A stretch of 5,935 nt of DNA from Paludibacteraceae bacterium. Lineage in GTDB: Bacteria; Bacteroidota; Bacteroidia; Bacteroidales; Paludibacteraceae. Every line of letters begins with the position of its first letter. Within the stretch, counting starts at the first letter, position 1. This document shows, in pieces, positions 5,526-5,935 of the stretch. The translations under genes were made by a program, and so were the position numbers. The DNA is taken from positions 1-5,935 of the forward strand of contig CANIXM010000134.1 of the NCBI GenBank assembly GCA_947471245.1, written 5' to 3'. The notes beneath the pieces were generated by a model. The model was not told where the DNA came from. It ran no database searches and saw only the letters and a list, made by a program, of their open reading frames with translations.

Positions 5526-5561
5526 TTACCCTTACCTGTAAGATTTTGTTCATCGCGTCTT

Positions 5562-5620
5562 GCTCCCTCGGAGACTTGCCCCGCTTATGCGGGGGGAAGA
5601 GGGTTGGGGAGAGGTTTCTG
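5562..5620. repeat. G/C-rich intergenic repeat with CCCCGC-GCGGGG hairpin
   Basis: CCCCGC (5579-5584), loop TTAT and GCGGGG (5589-5594) form a strong hairpin inside a G-rich tract (GAGGGTTGGGGAGAGG). This combination is one I recognise between genes in many Bacteroidota genomes. It lies downstream of the ribE stop and may stabilise or end that transcript. No protein is supported here. Confidence 0.55.
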
Positions 5621-5623
5621 GTG

Positions 5624-5633
5624 AGAGGCCTCT
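5624..5633. repeat. 10-bp palindrome at the ribE stop
   Basis: AGAGGCCTCT is a perfect palindrome whose last base overlaps the ribE stop codon (5633-5635). It is short and may be chance; with the G/C-rich hairpin further on it could form part of the 3' end of the ribE transcript. Confidence 0.3.
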
Positions 5634-5935
5634 TATGCCCCCATCATCCTACTCACATACTTACCGATAATATCAAACTCGATATTTACCACAGTACCCA
5701 CTTCTATTTGATGAAAGTTGGTATGTTCGTAAGTATAAGGGATGATAGCCACTTGAAAGCTATTGTTGGTGGGGTTGCACACAGTTAGACTGACGCCATT
5801 CACGGTTACCGACCCTTTATCTACAGTCAGATAACCTCGTTTTGCCATAACACTGTCATAAACGTACTCAAAAGTAAAATACCAGCTCCCATTATTTTCT
5901 TTCACTTCTGTACAAATGGCAGTCTGATCCACATG
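5633..5935 (-). CDS. ribE: Riboflavin synthase (alpha chain), C-terminal half
   Basis: Riboflavin synthase converts two 6,7-dimethyl-8-ribityllumazine molecules to riboflavin and a pyrimidine product in the cytosol, the last step of riboflavin synthesis. The 100 visible residues match the second lumazine-binding barrel and C-terminal helix: HVDQTA at the domain junction, YLTVDKGSVTVNGVSLTV as the conserved lumazine-binding segment, then AIIPYTYEHTNF and VGTVVNIEFDIIGKYVSRMM. The family is about 200 aa with two repeated barrels, so the first half lies beyond the right edge. The frame is open to the last base (His codon at 5935-5933). The GTG at 5932 encodes the internal Val of GHVDQTA and is not a start. 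The trimer forms through the C-terminal helix, which is intact. No other riboflavin gene is next to it downstream. Confidence 0.96.
   Translation of the reverse strand, partial: HVDQTAICTEVKENNGSWYFTFEYVYDSVMAKRGYLTVDKGSVTVNGVSLTVCNPTNNSFQVAIIPYTYEHTNFHQIEVGTVVNIEFDIIGKYVSRMMGA

Noticed and set aside
5546..5788. Plus-strand 80-codon frame
   Set aside because: It runs from the G/C-rich intergenic repeat into the antisense of riboflavin synthase.
5930..5932. GTG as start of a 99-aa riboflavin synthase-like protein
   Set aside because: The codon is the Val of the internal GHVDQTA motif and the frame continues to the window edge, so the gene is cut by the window, not shortened.
1..5935. tRNA, rRNA or riboswitch
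   Set aside because: No cloverleaf, conserved rRNA segment or known aptamer core was recognised on either strand; the upstream region of the riboflavin gene, where an FMN riboswitch might lie, is outside the window.

Overview
The window looks like a piece of a Bacteroidota chromosome (probably Flavobacteriia, Cytophagia or Saprospiria). The evidence is a riboflavin synthase tail whose sequence is typical of that phylum, a cytosolic protein with a carboxypeptidase-regulatory-like domain, A+T-rich intergenic DNA without clear Shine-Dalgarno sites, and several palindromic intergenic repeats of a kind common in these genomes. All six genes lie on the minus strand, so the text below reads from high to low coordinates.

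Right part (about 3834-5935). The C-terminal half of riboflavin synthase (ribE) enters from the right edge and stops at 5633. A gene-free stretch of about 590 bp follows. It holds a G/C-rich hairpin, a small perfect hairpin, an array of about thirteen 21-bp tandem units (5241-5509) and an A+T-rich promoter region with a 10-bp inverted repeat. Next comes a 316-aa protein with a helical N-terminal part and a C-terminal beta-sandwich domain. Beyond its stop are an 11-bp inverted repeat (possible terminator), a stretch with no gene, and a perfect 33-nt palindrome.

Left part (1 to about 3830). This is more A+T-rich and is organised like an integron gene-cassette array without an integrase in view. 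Two related palindromic elements of 136 and 134 bp (565-700 and 2433-2566) lie just after the stop codons and resemble attC sites. The start of each complete cassette is complementary to the inverse core of its own 3' element: GTTGGGC with GCCCAAC for one, GTTATCGGC with GCCGATAAC for the other. That is the relationship expected if each cassette once existed as a circle. The cassettes are: (1) a single gene for a SEFIR-domain protein; (2) two closely spaced genes of unknown function, the second with a Gly/Ala-rich hydrophobic C-terminal segment; (3) a cut-off gene for a PD-(D/E)XK nuclease-like protein. A possible third attC-like or border site lies at 3695-3833.

SEFIR proteins are known in bacterial anti-phage defence, and integron cassettes are known to carry defence genes. 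The array is therefore a reasonable candidate for a small defence-gene store, and the two-gene cassette is its least described member. The SEFIR call and the nuclease fold follow from sequence. The attC assignment rests on base pairing and boundary logic. The defence role of the two-gene cassette is inference.
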